From NCBI RefSeq assembly GCF_051488685.1, contig NZ_JBPSEH010000004.1, forward strand, positions 1 through 64,000: a stretch of DNA of 64,000 nucleotides, given 5' to 3'. How positions within the stretch are numbered: position 1 is the stretch's first letter; every line of letters starts with the position of its first letter. This DNA is from Melioribacter sp051488685. Lineage in GTDB: Bacteria; Bacteroidota; Ignavibacteria; Ignavibacteriales; Melioribacteraceae. The notes under the pieces are model-generated. The model was not told where the DNA came from and ran no database searches. It saw nothing but the letters and a program-made list of their open reading frames with translations. Positions 55,164-63,325 of this stretch are shown one piece after another. The translations under genes and the position numbers were made by a program.

Positions 55164-55668
55164 TTGAATTGAACGCAATTAGAGAGCTACTGATGAAAAG
55201 TGTCTTATAAATAAATCTTTAATAAACTCAAAAGTTGTTACAGATTATTATTAATACAATACTAAAACTCAGTTGCTCTTTTTTTTTTTACGATAGAAGG
55301 TTTTATTCCTCAAGAGGGTAAATACAACCAAAGCGAAGGTGAACGATATTTAGAGAAATTAAAACAGAATTAATGCTGTATTTGAAACTTAATTTTCTAT
55401 CGTTAAATTCGTGATAATTTCTTTTCCGTTATACCAATAGTTTCCAGACTAAAATCGAAATTATCTACTAATAAAATTTCATGTTCATTTTATAAAACTG
55501 CAAAGCCCACAACGAAACTTAGTGAATTTTAGAGACCTTCTTAAAATATTGGGTTATGTTCTTCGTATCATAAATGAAATATGGAATTTCGGAAATTGTT
55601 ATCTAATAATACTTTGAGTAAAAAACTCTCCAATACGCTTTCAGGCAGTCATTAAAAATGACTTTATT
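55164..55668. other. Degenerate gap at the right edge of the cyd region
   Basis: Mostly stop-rich AT sequence. One short protein-like frame is seen at 55290-55373 (GFIPQEGKYNQSEGERYLEK), probably another relic. No intact gene, transposase fragment or RNA fold was recognised. Confidence 0.5.
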
Positions 55669-56043
55669 TTAACTTCCTGTGCTACCATTCTCGTTGTCCT
55701 TATCAGCCTTTTCATATTTCCTTCCAATTATATATGCTACCACAAAACCCAACCCTGTCATTACGAAAATCATAAATGGTATCCATTCCTTTGTATTGGT
55801 TGCATTTTCTGAAAGCATTCCTGAGCCTAATCCGATTCCGAAAAATATCAGTATAATTCCGGCTTTTAATAAACCGTATCCGTGTTTTTGATAGCGCATT
55901 AATTCTATCATCTGTTCGTATGAAAGTCCTTTTTCTATCATTAATTGCTTTTCCCTAGAACGGAAATAGAAATACATTATTATTACCAATCCTGTTACTA
56001 TAACAGTTATTATCGGTATAAATAAAGCAATTGTACCTTCCAT
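55669..56043 (-). CDS. DUF6249-like small membrane protein
   Basis: A 124-aa protein with three hydrophobic helices (about residues 4-28, 57-75 and 88-106). The basic segment between the first two contains REKQLMIEKGLSYEQM, and the tail is charged. Proteins of this kind are commonly found beside ECF sigma/anti-sigma pairs in Bacteroidota and are grouped as DUF6249. The AGGAT ribosome site precedes the ATG. It is divergent from the sigma factor gene and shares its upstream inverted repeat. Function unknown. Confidence 0.75.
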   Translation of the reverse strand: MEGTIALFIPIITVIVTGLVIIMYFYFRSREKQLMIEKGLSYEQMIELMRYQKHGYGLLKAGIILIFFGIGLGSGMLSENATNTKEWIPFMIFVMTGLGFVVAYIIGRKYEKADKDNENGSTGS

Positions 56044-56105
56044 TTTATCCTCCGTATTTAAAGTTTTTTATTTCTACCCCTTTTGACATATATTAATAAT
56101 TAAAA

Positions 56106-56138
56106 GGTTACAAAAAATTATTGTAATAAATTGTAACC
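56106..56138. promoter_or_regulatory. 8-bp inverted repeat between DUF6249-like gene and sigma factor
   Basis: GGTTACAA (56106-56113) and TTGTAACC (56131-56138) form a perfect dyad with a 17-bp spacer, in the only intergenic space of this divergent cassette. It could be an operator or a pair of ECF-type -35 elements. The right arm is too close (16 nt) to the sigma ATG to be its own -35. Confidence 0.4.
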
Positions 56139-56154
56139 TCTCAGCAGACAGTTT

Positions 56155-56736
56155 ATGTCTAAATACGTGATGAAAAATCTAAGCGACATAGAAATAATTG
56201 AATCGGTAAAAAGGGGTAACACTGCCGATTATACAATGATTGTCGATAGATACAAAGACAGGGCTTTTAATTTGCTCAAGCGGATGCTGAAGAACGATAT
56301 GGACGCCGAGGAAGCGCTTCAGGACGCTTTTCTTAAAGCATTTAAATACTTAAAGCAGTTCAGAGAAGAAGCCAGTTTCTCGACATGGTTTTATAAAATT
56401 GTCTATAATACAGCACTTACCGTTATTGCCTCCAGAAAAAGAAAGATCGAAAAGGAGATGACTTCGCTCGAAGATATGCCAGAACTTATCAGTTACGACT
56501 GCGAAATCTATGCAACAGCAGAAAATCCGAAGGACTATTTATTGAGACTAATCGACAAATTGCCTGTTAAGAACGCTTTGGTGCTCATTCTTTATTATAT
56601 AGACGGATTATCGCTCAACGAAATTAGCCTTGTAATGGATATTTCGCTTGTTAATGCTAAAGTTTTGCTTCACCGTTCCAGAAATATTCTCAGAGATTTA
56701 CTTTTAAAGCATAATTATCAGGAGGAAATTTTATGA
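56155..56736 (+). CDS. ECF-type RNA polymerase sigma factor
   Basis: A 193-aa sigma factor. Region 2 is at about residues 25-95 (VDRYKDRAFNLLKRML, AEEALQDAFLKAFKY, FSTWFYKIVYNTAL). Region 4 is at about 130-185 (LILYYIDGLSLNEISLVM, then VNAKVLLHRSRNIL). It is only about as similar to the sigma gene at 27479 as expected between paralogues. Its stop overlaps the next ATG (ATGA), tying it to the anti-sigma gene. Confidence 0.93.
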   Translation: MSKYVMKNLSDIEIIESVKRGNTADYTMIVDRYKDRAFNLLKRMLKNDMDAEEALQDAFLKAFKYLKQFREEASFSTWFYKIVYNTALTVIASRKRKIEKEMTSLEDMPELISYDCEIYATAENPKDYLLRLIDKLPVKNALVLILYYIDGLSLNEISLVMDISLVNAKVLLHRSRNILRDLLLKHNYQEEIL

Positions 56737-57233
56737 ACATAGATGAATTACTCAACGATTATATCGACGGAACAGCCGATGCAAATAAAATAAAAGAATT
56801 GAATGATTTACTGGAAAAAGACGAAGTGACGGCTAAAAAACTGAAAGCTCTTAAAGCTATTGATATACTTTTGCGTCAGGTCGATTACGAAAAAGCTCCT
56901 CGTGATTTCACTGAAAAATTTGCCATTTTAATCGCTAAGAACAAAACTATTAAAAAAGTTCGGAAAGATTTTATTACCCCGTCAGTATTATCTCTTTTTT
57001 TGATATTTATATTGTGCGTGCTCGCAGTCTCTTTTTATTATAGTTACTTGTCGATTAATAATACCGAGATGCTCTCAGGAGTATTACTGGACATATTCAA
57101 CGGAGTGAGTTTTATTGCCAGCAATAAATTATTCCATCTTCTGGGTGCTTCGATTTCATTGATTGCCCTTACTATTCTATATATTATGAATGAAACTCAC
57201 CGACGCTTCCGAAAAAAATTAAAAGACCTATGA
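56733..57233 (+). CDS. Predicted membrane anti-sigma factor
   Basis: A 166-aa protein. The N-terminus (LLNDYIDGTADANKIKELND) is typical of anti-sigma factors that begin with a short helical sigma-binding domain, without the zinc HxxxCxxC motif. Two membrane helices lie at about 82-105 and 134-152, with a short loop outside. Translational overlap with the sigma gene supports the role. Confidence 0.78.
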   Translation: MNIDELLNDYIDGTADANKIKELNDLLEKDEVTAKKLKALKAIDILLRQVDYEKAPRDFTEKFAILIAKNKTIKKVRKDFITPSVLSLFLIFILCVLAVSFYYSYLSINNTEMLSGVLLDIFNGVSFIASNKLFHLLGASISLIALTILYIMNETHRRFRKKLKDL

Positions 57234-57376
57234 TTCACAACTGCCGATTATCCAAATACTTACATACTGAGTTATTATAATTTCTGCTTACAGTCCCTTT
57301 GTAAGTGTATAATTGTTATTGAATGACTCACTTATGTTATTGTTAATAAGCCATCCGGGCGTCGTTAAATTTTATT

Positions 57377-57384
57377 ATCTTTGC
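57377..57384 (+). promoter_or_regulatory. Candidate -7 promoter element of era
   Basis: TATCTTTG is an exact TAnnTTTG match ending 19 nt before the era ATG. The expected upstream TTTG is not clear, so only the -7 box is proposed. Confidence 0.35.
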
Positions 57385-57403
57385 AAGAAAAAATAGGAGT
57401 ACT

Positions 57404-58315
57404 ATGAGCGTAAAAGCAGGATTCGTTTCGATTATCGGGAAACCGAATGTAGGAAAATCGACTTTAATGAATGCATTAATAGGCGAAAAACTGTCGATTA
57501 CAACAAATAAACCCCAAACAACCCGGAAAAAAATTATTGGCATTTTGTCTACCGAAAATTACCAGATAATCTTTCAGGATACACCGGGAATTCTGAATCC
57601 CGAATATTTACTGCAGGAAAGAATGTATGACTACATCATCGAAGCAGTCAAAGATGCAGATTTGTTGTTGTTTATGATCGATATTTCTACTGATCCTACG
57701 GGACAACGTACACTTTCGGATGAAAGGGTGTATGAACTTTTGAAAGATAAATCGATTAAAAAACTCTTACTTATTAATAAAATTGATCTTGTTTCCCAAA
57801 ATGAAGTTGAAGCTCTTATAAGGCAGCTGGAAAAAAATGATATGTTCGAAAAAATAATACCGATTTCAGCTACGGCAAATTATAATCTTCAAACGGTTAT
57901 CGATTCAATCCTTGAATATTTACCTGAACATCCAAAGTATTTTCCAGACGACCAGCTGAGCGATGCCAGCGAAAGATTTTTCGTTTCCGAAATTATCAGA
58001 GAGAAAATTTTTGAAATGTATCAGGAGGAAATTCCTTATAGTACGGAAGTTGTTATTGAAGAATTCAAAGAACGTGAGAATGCCAAAGATTACATAAGAG
58101 CAGTGATAGTTGTTGAAAAAGAGACTCAAAAACCGATAATAATCGGTGCGAAAGGCGAGATGATAAAAAAACTTGGCAAAAAAGCCCGAGAGGCTATCGA
58201 AGCTTTCCTCGGCAGGGAAGTTTATCTCGAACTCTACGTAAAAGTGAGAGAAAAATGGCGTTCCAATCCTCAAATGCTCAAATTATTCGGTTATAACAAG
58301 CCAGATGAAAAATAA
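57404..58315 (+). CDS. era: GTPase Era
   Basis: Era is an essential GTPase for 30S assembly. The 303-aa protein has G1 GKPNVGKST at 12-20, the KPQTTR G2 region, DTPG at 59-62 and NKID near 123. The C-terminal KH domain (about 220-290) has GAKGEMIKKLGKKAREAIE. An AGGAGT ribosome site precedes the ATG. The next gene starts 11 nt before its stop. Confidence 0.97.
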   Translation: MSVKAGFVSIIGKPNVGKSTLMNALIGEKLSITTNKPQTTRKKIIGILSTENYQIIFQDTPGILNPEYLLQERMYDYIIEAVKDADLLLFMIDISTDPTGQRTLSDERVYELLKDKSIKKLLLINKIDLVSQNEVEALIRQLEKNDMFEKIIPISATANYNLQTVIDSILEYLPEHPKYFPDDQLSDASERFFVSEIIREKIFEMYQEEIPYSTEVVIEEFKERENAKDYIRAVIVVEKETQKPIIIGAKGEMIKKLGKKAREAIEAFLGREVYLELYVKVREKWRSNPQMLKLFGYNKPDEK

Positions 58316-59234
58316 ATTTACCCCGGCTCATTTTTTAGGCGAAGGTGCGCTCTTGTTGATGACAATTATATGGGGTGGTACATTTGTCATTGTAAAAGAA
58401 GCTATAAACGATATCAACCCAATGCTTTTCATTGCTTTGAGATTCTCCATAGCATCCTTATTGGTAATTACTCTACTTCTCTACAAACGTTACAAATTTA
58501 GCAGTTCAGCATTTCGTTCTGGTTTTGTGCTTGGGATTTTTCTCTTTCTCGGATTTACTTTTCAGACAGTCGGACTTAAATATACTACCGCTACCAAATC
58601 GGGATTTATTACCGGTTCGCTAGTTGTAATGATACCTCCTTTGCAATTATTAATTGAAAAGAAGAAACCGACAAAAGGAGCATTGATAGGCACACTACTG
58701 GTTTTCTTCGGAATTATTCTTCTGTCAAGTGGAAGCTCTACTCCGTCAAGTTTTCTGGAAAATTTTGGACAGGATTTTAATTTGGGCGACTACTTAACAT
58801 TAATCTGTGCTCTATTTTTTGCGCTCCATGTAGTTTATATGGACATCATTTCGCCTGGCCACGATTTCTGGCTTCTTTTTCTTTCGCAGTTGATTACAGT
58901 TGCTCTCCTTGCCTGGTTAGCTGCTATCTCTTTTCACACCGTTAGTTTTGAAACTTTCTATTTAAATATTAACGGCAATTTGATTAACGGAATTCTGTAT
59001 ACGTCGGTGCTGGCTACGTTTGTAAATTTCGGATTGCAAACAAGATTTCAGAAAGAAGTAAGCCCTACGAAAGCAGGGATTATTTATTCATTTGAACCGA
59101 TATTTGCGGCTCTATTTGCTTACTTTATACTCAATGAAAAAATCACTAATTTTGGAATCGCTGGCGGTATTTTTATATTCAGCGGATTGATAATATCTGA
59201 AGTCTACGATTATTATTTTAACACAGGAAAATAA
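58305..59234 (+). CDS. EamA/DMT-family transporter
   Basis: A 309-aa drug/metabolite transporter with ten membrane helices in two EamA repeats. The first begins at LLMTIIWGGTFVIVKEAI and the second at YLTLICALFFALHVVYMD. The late motif IYSFEPIFAALFAYFIL is typical. Members export amino acids, nucleotides or metabolites, and the substrate cannot be inferred. Confidence 0.92.
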   Translation: MKNKFTPAHFLGEGALLLMTIIWGGTFVIVKEAINDINPMLFIALRFSIASLLVITLLLYKRYKFSSSAFRSGFVLGIFLFLGFTFQTVGLKYTTATKSGFITGSLVVMIPPLQLLIEKKKPTKGALIGTLLVFFGIILLSSGSSTPSSFLENFGQDFNLGDYLTLICALFFALHVVYMDIISPGHDFWLLFLSQLITVALLAWLAAISFHTVSFETFYLNINGNLINGILYTSVLATFVNFGLQTRFQKEVSPTKAGIIYSFEPIFAALFAYFILNEKITNFGIAGGIFIFSGLIISEVYDYYFNTGK

Positions 59235-59244
59235 TAGTAAAAAA

Positions 59245-59517
59245 ATGAAGCGAGCCGAAATTATTGTTAAAGGACTCGTACAGGGCGTTGGTTTTCGGTA
59301 TTTTGTATTGCGCCATGCACAAAAACTTGGACTGAAAGGATACGTAAAAAATCTCTATACAGGCGAGGTACTCACAGTTGTAGAAGGGGAGGAATATAAA
59401 ATAGAAGAATTGTTCAATTCACTTAAGATTGGACCACCAATGTCGGATGTTAAAAGTGCTGCAATCAAATGGTTAGAACCTAATAATGAATTCACAAAAT
59501 TCGAGATAAGATATTAG
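59245..59517 (+). CDS. acyP: Acylphosphatase
   Basis: A 90-aa enzyme hydrolysing acyl phosphates. The phosphate loop VQGVGFRYF gives catalytic R18, and N36 (YVKNLYTGEV) completes the site. The full family length is present. The stop codon shares a base with the GTG start of ispF, which suggests coupled translation. Confidence 0.96.
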   Translation: MKRAEIIVKGLVQGVGFRYFVLRHAQKLGLKGYVKNLYTGEVLTVVEGEEYKIEELFNSLKIGPPMSDVKSAAIKWLEPNNEFTKFEIRY

Positions 59518-60005
59518 TGCAAGACTACAGAATTGGATTTGGTTTTGACGTGCACCGTTTCTCGAGAGACCGATTATTGGTGCTGGGGGGAGTTGTCATT
59601 CCTTACGAATTTGGTCTGGAAGGGCATTCGGATGCGGATGTTCTACTACACGCAATCTGCGATGCCATGCTGGGAGCACTTGCGCTGGGAGATATCGGAA
59701 AGCATTTCCCAAATACAAGTAATGATTATAAAAATATTGACAGCAAAATTTTACTGGATAAAACAAACGTATTGATTAGAAATAAAGGTTACGTTGTGAA
59801 TAATATCGATTCGACACTTGTATTAGAACTACCCAGGCTATCACCTTATATTTCGCTTATGCAAAACGAAATTGCGTCGGTACTGAAAATTGATGCAGAC
59901 CGTATATCGATTAAAGCAACAACCTCCGAGCGACTCGGTTTTACAGGCAGACGAGAAGGTATTGCCGCGTATGCCACTGTTCTTCTTACAAGGAAAGAAT
60001 CTTAA
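59517..60005 (+). CDS. ispF: 2-C-methyl-D-erythritol 2,4-cyclodiphosphate synthase
   Basis: IspF makes the cyclodiphosphate intermediate of the MEP isoprenoid pathway. The 162-aa protein has zinc ligands D11 and H13 in GFDVHRF and H45 in DVLLHAICDA. TTSERLGFTGRREGI is the conserved C-terminal segment. The start is GTG, one base inside the acyP stop. Other MEP genes are not in the window. Confidence 0.97.
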   Translation: MQDYRIGFGFDVHRFSRDRLLVLGGVVIPYEFGLEGHSDADVLLHAICDAMLGALALGDIGKHFPNTSNDYKNIDSKILLDKTNVLIRNKGYVVNNIDSTLVLELPRLSPYISLMQNEIASVLKIDADRISIKATTSERLGFTGRREGIAAYATVLLTRKES

Positions 60006-60610
60006 TGCTCGAAGAATTTATTTCATACATTGCCGCGCTCGACCCCACTTTGATTTATCTTTTCATGTTTTTATTCGGATTTATAGAGAATATATTTCCT
60101 CCATCTCCAAGTGATTTCGCCGTTGTGTTTGCTGCTACTCTGATCGTAAACAATACAATAGATTTTCTGCCGCTCGTAGTTATTACAAGCTTCGGCAGTG
60201 GCATCGGATATATTACTATGTATTACATCGGCAGAAAACTGGGCGACAGTGTTATTCGTAATGGTAGATTTAAGTTTATAAAAAAAGAATCACTCGATAA
60301 AGCCGACAGGTGGTTCGATAAATACGGTTATAAGTTAATTTTAATAAACCGCTTTTTACCGGGTACTCGCGCTGTTATCAGCTTTTTTACAGGACTGCAT
60401 AAACTAAAACCCCTGAAAACAATCCTCTATGCTTTCGTAAGTTCTTTGTTGTGGAATATTTTTCTTGCCATACTGGGATATACAATAGGAAATAATGTCG
60501 AACTTATCGATCGAATATTAAACACATATTCAAATGTTGGATTAATAATAACGTTTATAATTGTCGCTACAGCCTTAGTGGTTTATTTTAATAGAAAAAA
60601 GAAAAACTAA
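60005..60610 (+). CDS. DedA/SNARE-associated family membrane protein
   Basis: A 201-aa protein with about five hydrophobic segments. The family motif F-x-G-x-x-x-x-N is seen as LFGFIENIFPPSPSD near residues 22-36. NRFLPGTRAVISFFTGL carries the conserved Arg and Pro. DedA proteins act as lipid carriers, including undecaprenyl phosphate or phosphatidylethanolamine scramblases. It overlaps ispF by 1 nt. Confidence 0.92.
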   Translation: MLEEFISYIAALDPTLIYLFMFLFGFIENIFPPSPSDFAVVFAATLIVNNTIDFLPLVVITSFGSGIGYITMYYIGRKLGDSVIRNGRFKFIKKESLDKADRWFDKYGYKLILINRFLPGTRAVISFFTGLHKLKPLKTILYAFVSSLLWNIFLAILGYTIGNNVELIDRILNTYSNVGLIITFIIVATALVVYFNRKKKN

Positions 60611-60630
60611 CCCAACAGGATTAGTGACTT

Positions 60631-62271
60631 ATGAAATTTTTTCCGAAGTATAGAAAAGCTCTTATTCCTCAAGAAAAATCTACACTGAAAAAAGAACGAC
60701 TTCTGGCAATTCTTGCTGGATTATTGCTTGGATTGTCTTTTCCACCCTTGCCGGCGCCTGTATTTGTTTTCTTTGCATTTATACCGTACTTCAAAGTAAT
60801 CGAAAATCGGTATACTCTCGGTGGAATTAATCGAATAAGTTATTTAATGAATTTCATTTTCAGCTTAATAACATTATACTGGGTAGGTAGCTGGACAAAA
60901 GAAGCCGACCCCTTTCTGATGATTTCTGGGCTACTACTGCTTTTTGTCAATCCTGCGCTCTATCTTATCCCTTCCACACTTTATTATTTTTCAAGAAAGG
61001 TATTCAGTAAAAAAACATCTCTTCTATTGTTTCCTTTGTTCTGGTTGGAGTTCGAGTTTCTCTATTCGATTACCGATCTCAGATTTCCCTGGCTTTCACT
61101 TGGAAATAGTGTTGTAAAATTCAATTACTTTATTCAGATTGCAGATATTGTAGGATCATACGGATTGACATTAATCATATTATTTATAAATGTTTTTCTT
61201 TATCTGTCGATTCAGGAAAGAGAAAGAAATAAAAAATTATTTATCTACTATTCCACAGCAGCGTCGCTCATTTTTATTTTTGTAATTATTTATGGCACCT
61301 TGAAAGTTAAAACTTACCAGCCTTCCAGTAAGAAAATAAGAGTTGGATTAATCCAGCCAGACCTCAATCCGTGGAAAAAATGGGAAGCCGGCAATCTCGA
61401 TGAGCAATTGCAAATCTATCTAAAATTATCGGAAAAGGCTGTTCAGGATAATGCAAAACTAATCATCTGGCCGGAATCTGCACTGCCGGTTTATCTTTTA
61501 TCGGGAAACTATGAAAAGGAGGTCAGTAAAATACACGAATTTTGCGACATGAATAATGTCTATTTAATGACAGGTATGCCGGATATAAATTTCTTTTTGA
61601 CAAAGAATAATATACCCGAAGATGCAAAACAAACTGCAAGCGGACTTAAATACACTTCCTATAATTCGATTTTGTTTTTTGCCCCTTTTACCAATCATAC
61701 AGAAAAATATGCTAAGATTATGCTCGTGCCCTTTGGAGAAAGAGTTCCGTTTCTCGAGGAATTACCACTACTCGGTAAATTTGTTACATGGCAGGTCGGT
61801 ATATCGAGCTGGAATGTAGGTAAAGAAATTAAAATTTTCGAAGCCAATAAATTTTTGAAAGTTGCAGGTGTAATCTGTATCGAATCGATTTATCCTTACT
61901 TTGTTTCAAAATTTGTCAACAGAGGTGCAGAATTGCTCGTAGTTGTTACGAATGACAGCTGGTACGGTTATTCAAGCGGTCCTTTTCAGCACAAAGAATT
62001 TGCACAACTTCGAGCTGTTGAGAACAGACGTACATTGGTAAGAGCTGCTAACGGCGGAATAAGTTGTATTATCGACCCGCTTGGAAGAACAGTATCTCAA
62101 ACCAACCTTTTTGAAAGGACATATTTAACGGGCAATGCCGAACTACGTAACGATGTAACTTTCTTTACACGATATCCACTTTTGTTTCCTACGATTGCAT
62201 CATTAATCTCGGGATTTACATTTATATTGTTTATCATAAAAAAGGTAATCAAAAATGAAAAAAGTAATTGA
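60631..62271 (+). CDS. lnt: Apolipoprotein N-acyltransferase
   Basis: Lnt adds the third acyl chain to lipoproteins in the inner membrane. The 546-aa protein has an N-terminal helix cluster (about residues 24-225) and a nitrilase-like periplasmic domain. The catalytic triad is E282 (WPESALP), K362 (before the VPFGERVPF loop) and C417 (VICIES). A final helix ends it. It explains the maturation of the several lipoproteins encoded here. The stop lies 17 nt inside the next gene. Confidence 0.95.
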   Translation: MKFFPKYRKALIPQEKSTLKKERLLAILAGLLLGLSFPPLPAPVFVFFAFIPYFKVIENRYTLGGINRISYLMNFIFSLITLYWVGSWTKEADPFLMISGLLLLFVNPALYLIPSTLYYFSRKVFSKKTSLLLFPLFWLEFEFLYSITDLRFPWLSLGNSVVKFNYFIQIADIVGSYGLTLIILFINVFLYLSIQERERNKKLFIYYSTAASLIFIFVIIYGTLKVKTYQPSSKKIRVGLIQPDLNPWKKWEAGNLDEQLQIYLKLSEKAVQDNAKLIIWPESALPVYLLSGNYEKEVSKIHEFCDMNNVYLMTGMPDINFFLTKNNIPEDAKQTASGLKYTSYNSILFFAPFTNHTEKYAKIMLVPFGERVPFLEELPLLGKFVTWQVGISSWNVGKEIKIFEANKFLKVAGVICIESIYPYFVSKFVNRGAELLVVVTNDSWYGYSSGPFQHKEFAQLRAVENRRTLVRAANGGISCIIDPLGRTVSQTNLFERTYLTGNAELRNDVTFFTRYPLLFPTIASLISGFTFILFIIKKVIKNEKSN

Positions 62272-63286
62272 TTTAAGAAGCGATACAGTCACAAAACCCT
62301 CTGAAGAAATGCGAAAAGCTATGTGCAGCGCCGAAGTGGGCGACGATGTTTACAAAGAAGATCCTACGGTTAATTCATTAGAAGAATATGCGGCAGAATT
62401 ACTGGGTAAAGAAGCCGCTCTATTTGTGCCGAGTGGTGTGATGGGGAATCAAATTTGTTTGAATGTATTAACTAATCCAGGCGACGAGGTAATTTGTGAA
62501 AAGGATTCCCACATATTTCAGTACGAATCGGGTTCGCCTGCGGCTCTTAGTGGATTACAACTATCTCTTGTTGAAGGTGATAAACGGGGAATTTTTACTG
62601 CTACCCAAATTGAACCTCTGATACGTCCGGAAAGTGCCTATTATATGGCTCGCACCAGAGTTATCGAAATTGAAAACACGCATAACAGAGCTGGTGGAAC
62701 AATTAACCCGATTGAAAATATTAGATCAATTTCCGAACTTGCGCGTAAATATAATCTGTCAATGCATCTTGACGGTGCACGAATATGGAATGCTTACGTG
62801 GAAACAGGTATAAAACCATCGGAATATGCAGCGTATTTCGACACCGTTTCTGTATGCCTCTCCAAAGGTCTGGGCGCTCCTGTTGGGTCAATTATAGCAG
62901 GTAGAAAAGATACGATCCAGAAAGCTTTCCGGATTCGCAAAGCCTGGGGCGGGGGAATGCGGCAGGTCGGAATTTTAGCAGCAGCAGGAATTTATGCCTT
63001 GAAAAATAATATCGAAAGATTAAAAGAAGACCATCTCAAAGCCAAAAAATTTGCAGAACTTTTAGCGCAAAATAAATTTATAGAAATCGATACTTCGCTT
63101 GTTGAAACAAATATTGTTATGTTTTCTCCACTTAGATTATCTGCTGAAGATTTTATTTTAAAATGTAAAGAAAAAGGTCTGTTACTTGGAACTGGGAAGG
63201 TCGGAATAATTAGAGCCGTAACGCATATGGATGTTGATGGCGAAGAAATTTTAGAAGCCGCAAAAATTATTGAGCAGATTGCCTGA
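62255..63286 (+). CDS. ltaE: Low-specificity threonine aldolase
   Basis: A PLP enzyme that cleaves threonine or allo-threonine to glycine and acetaldehyde. The 343-aa protein starts VIDLRSDTVTKPSEEM. D173 in HLDGARIWNA contacts the cofactor and K204 in CLSKGLGAPVGS forms the Schiff base. VGDDVYKEDPTVN is the other family block. Glycine produced could feed the glycine cleavage system whose T protein is at 16775. Confidence 0.94.
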   Translation: MKKVIDLRSDTVTKPSEEMRKAMCSAEVGDDVYKEDPTVNSLEEYAAELLGKEAALFVPSGVMGNQICLNVLTNPGDEVICEKDSHIFQYESGSPAALSGLQLSLVEGDKRGIFTATQIEPLIRPESAYYMARTRVIEIENTHNRAGGTINPIENIRSISELARKYNLSMHLDGARIWNAYVETGIKPSEYAAYFDTVSVCLSKGLGAPVGSIIAGRKDTIQKAFRIRKAWGGGMRQVGILAAAGIYALKNNIERLKEDHLKAKKFAELLAQNKFIEIDTSLVETNIVMFSPLRLSAEDFILKCKEKGLLLGTGKVGIIRAVTHMDVDGEEILEAAKIIEQIA

Positions 63287-63325
63287 TATTTTGTTAGTTT
63301 AACGTCGAAATTATGAGGTCGAAAT

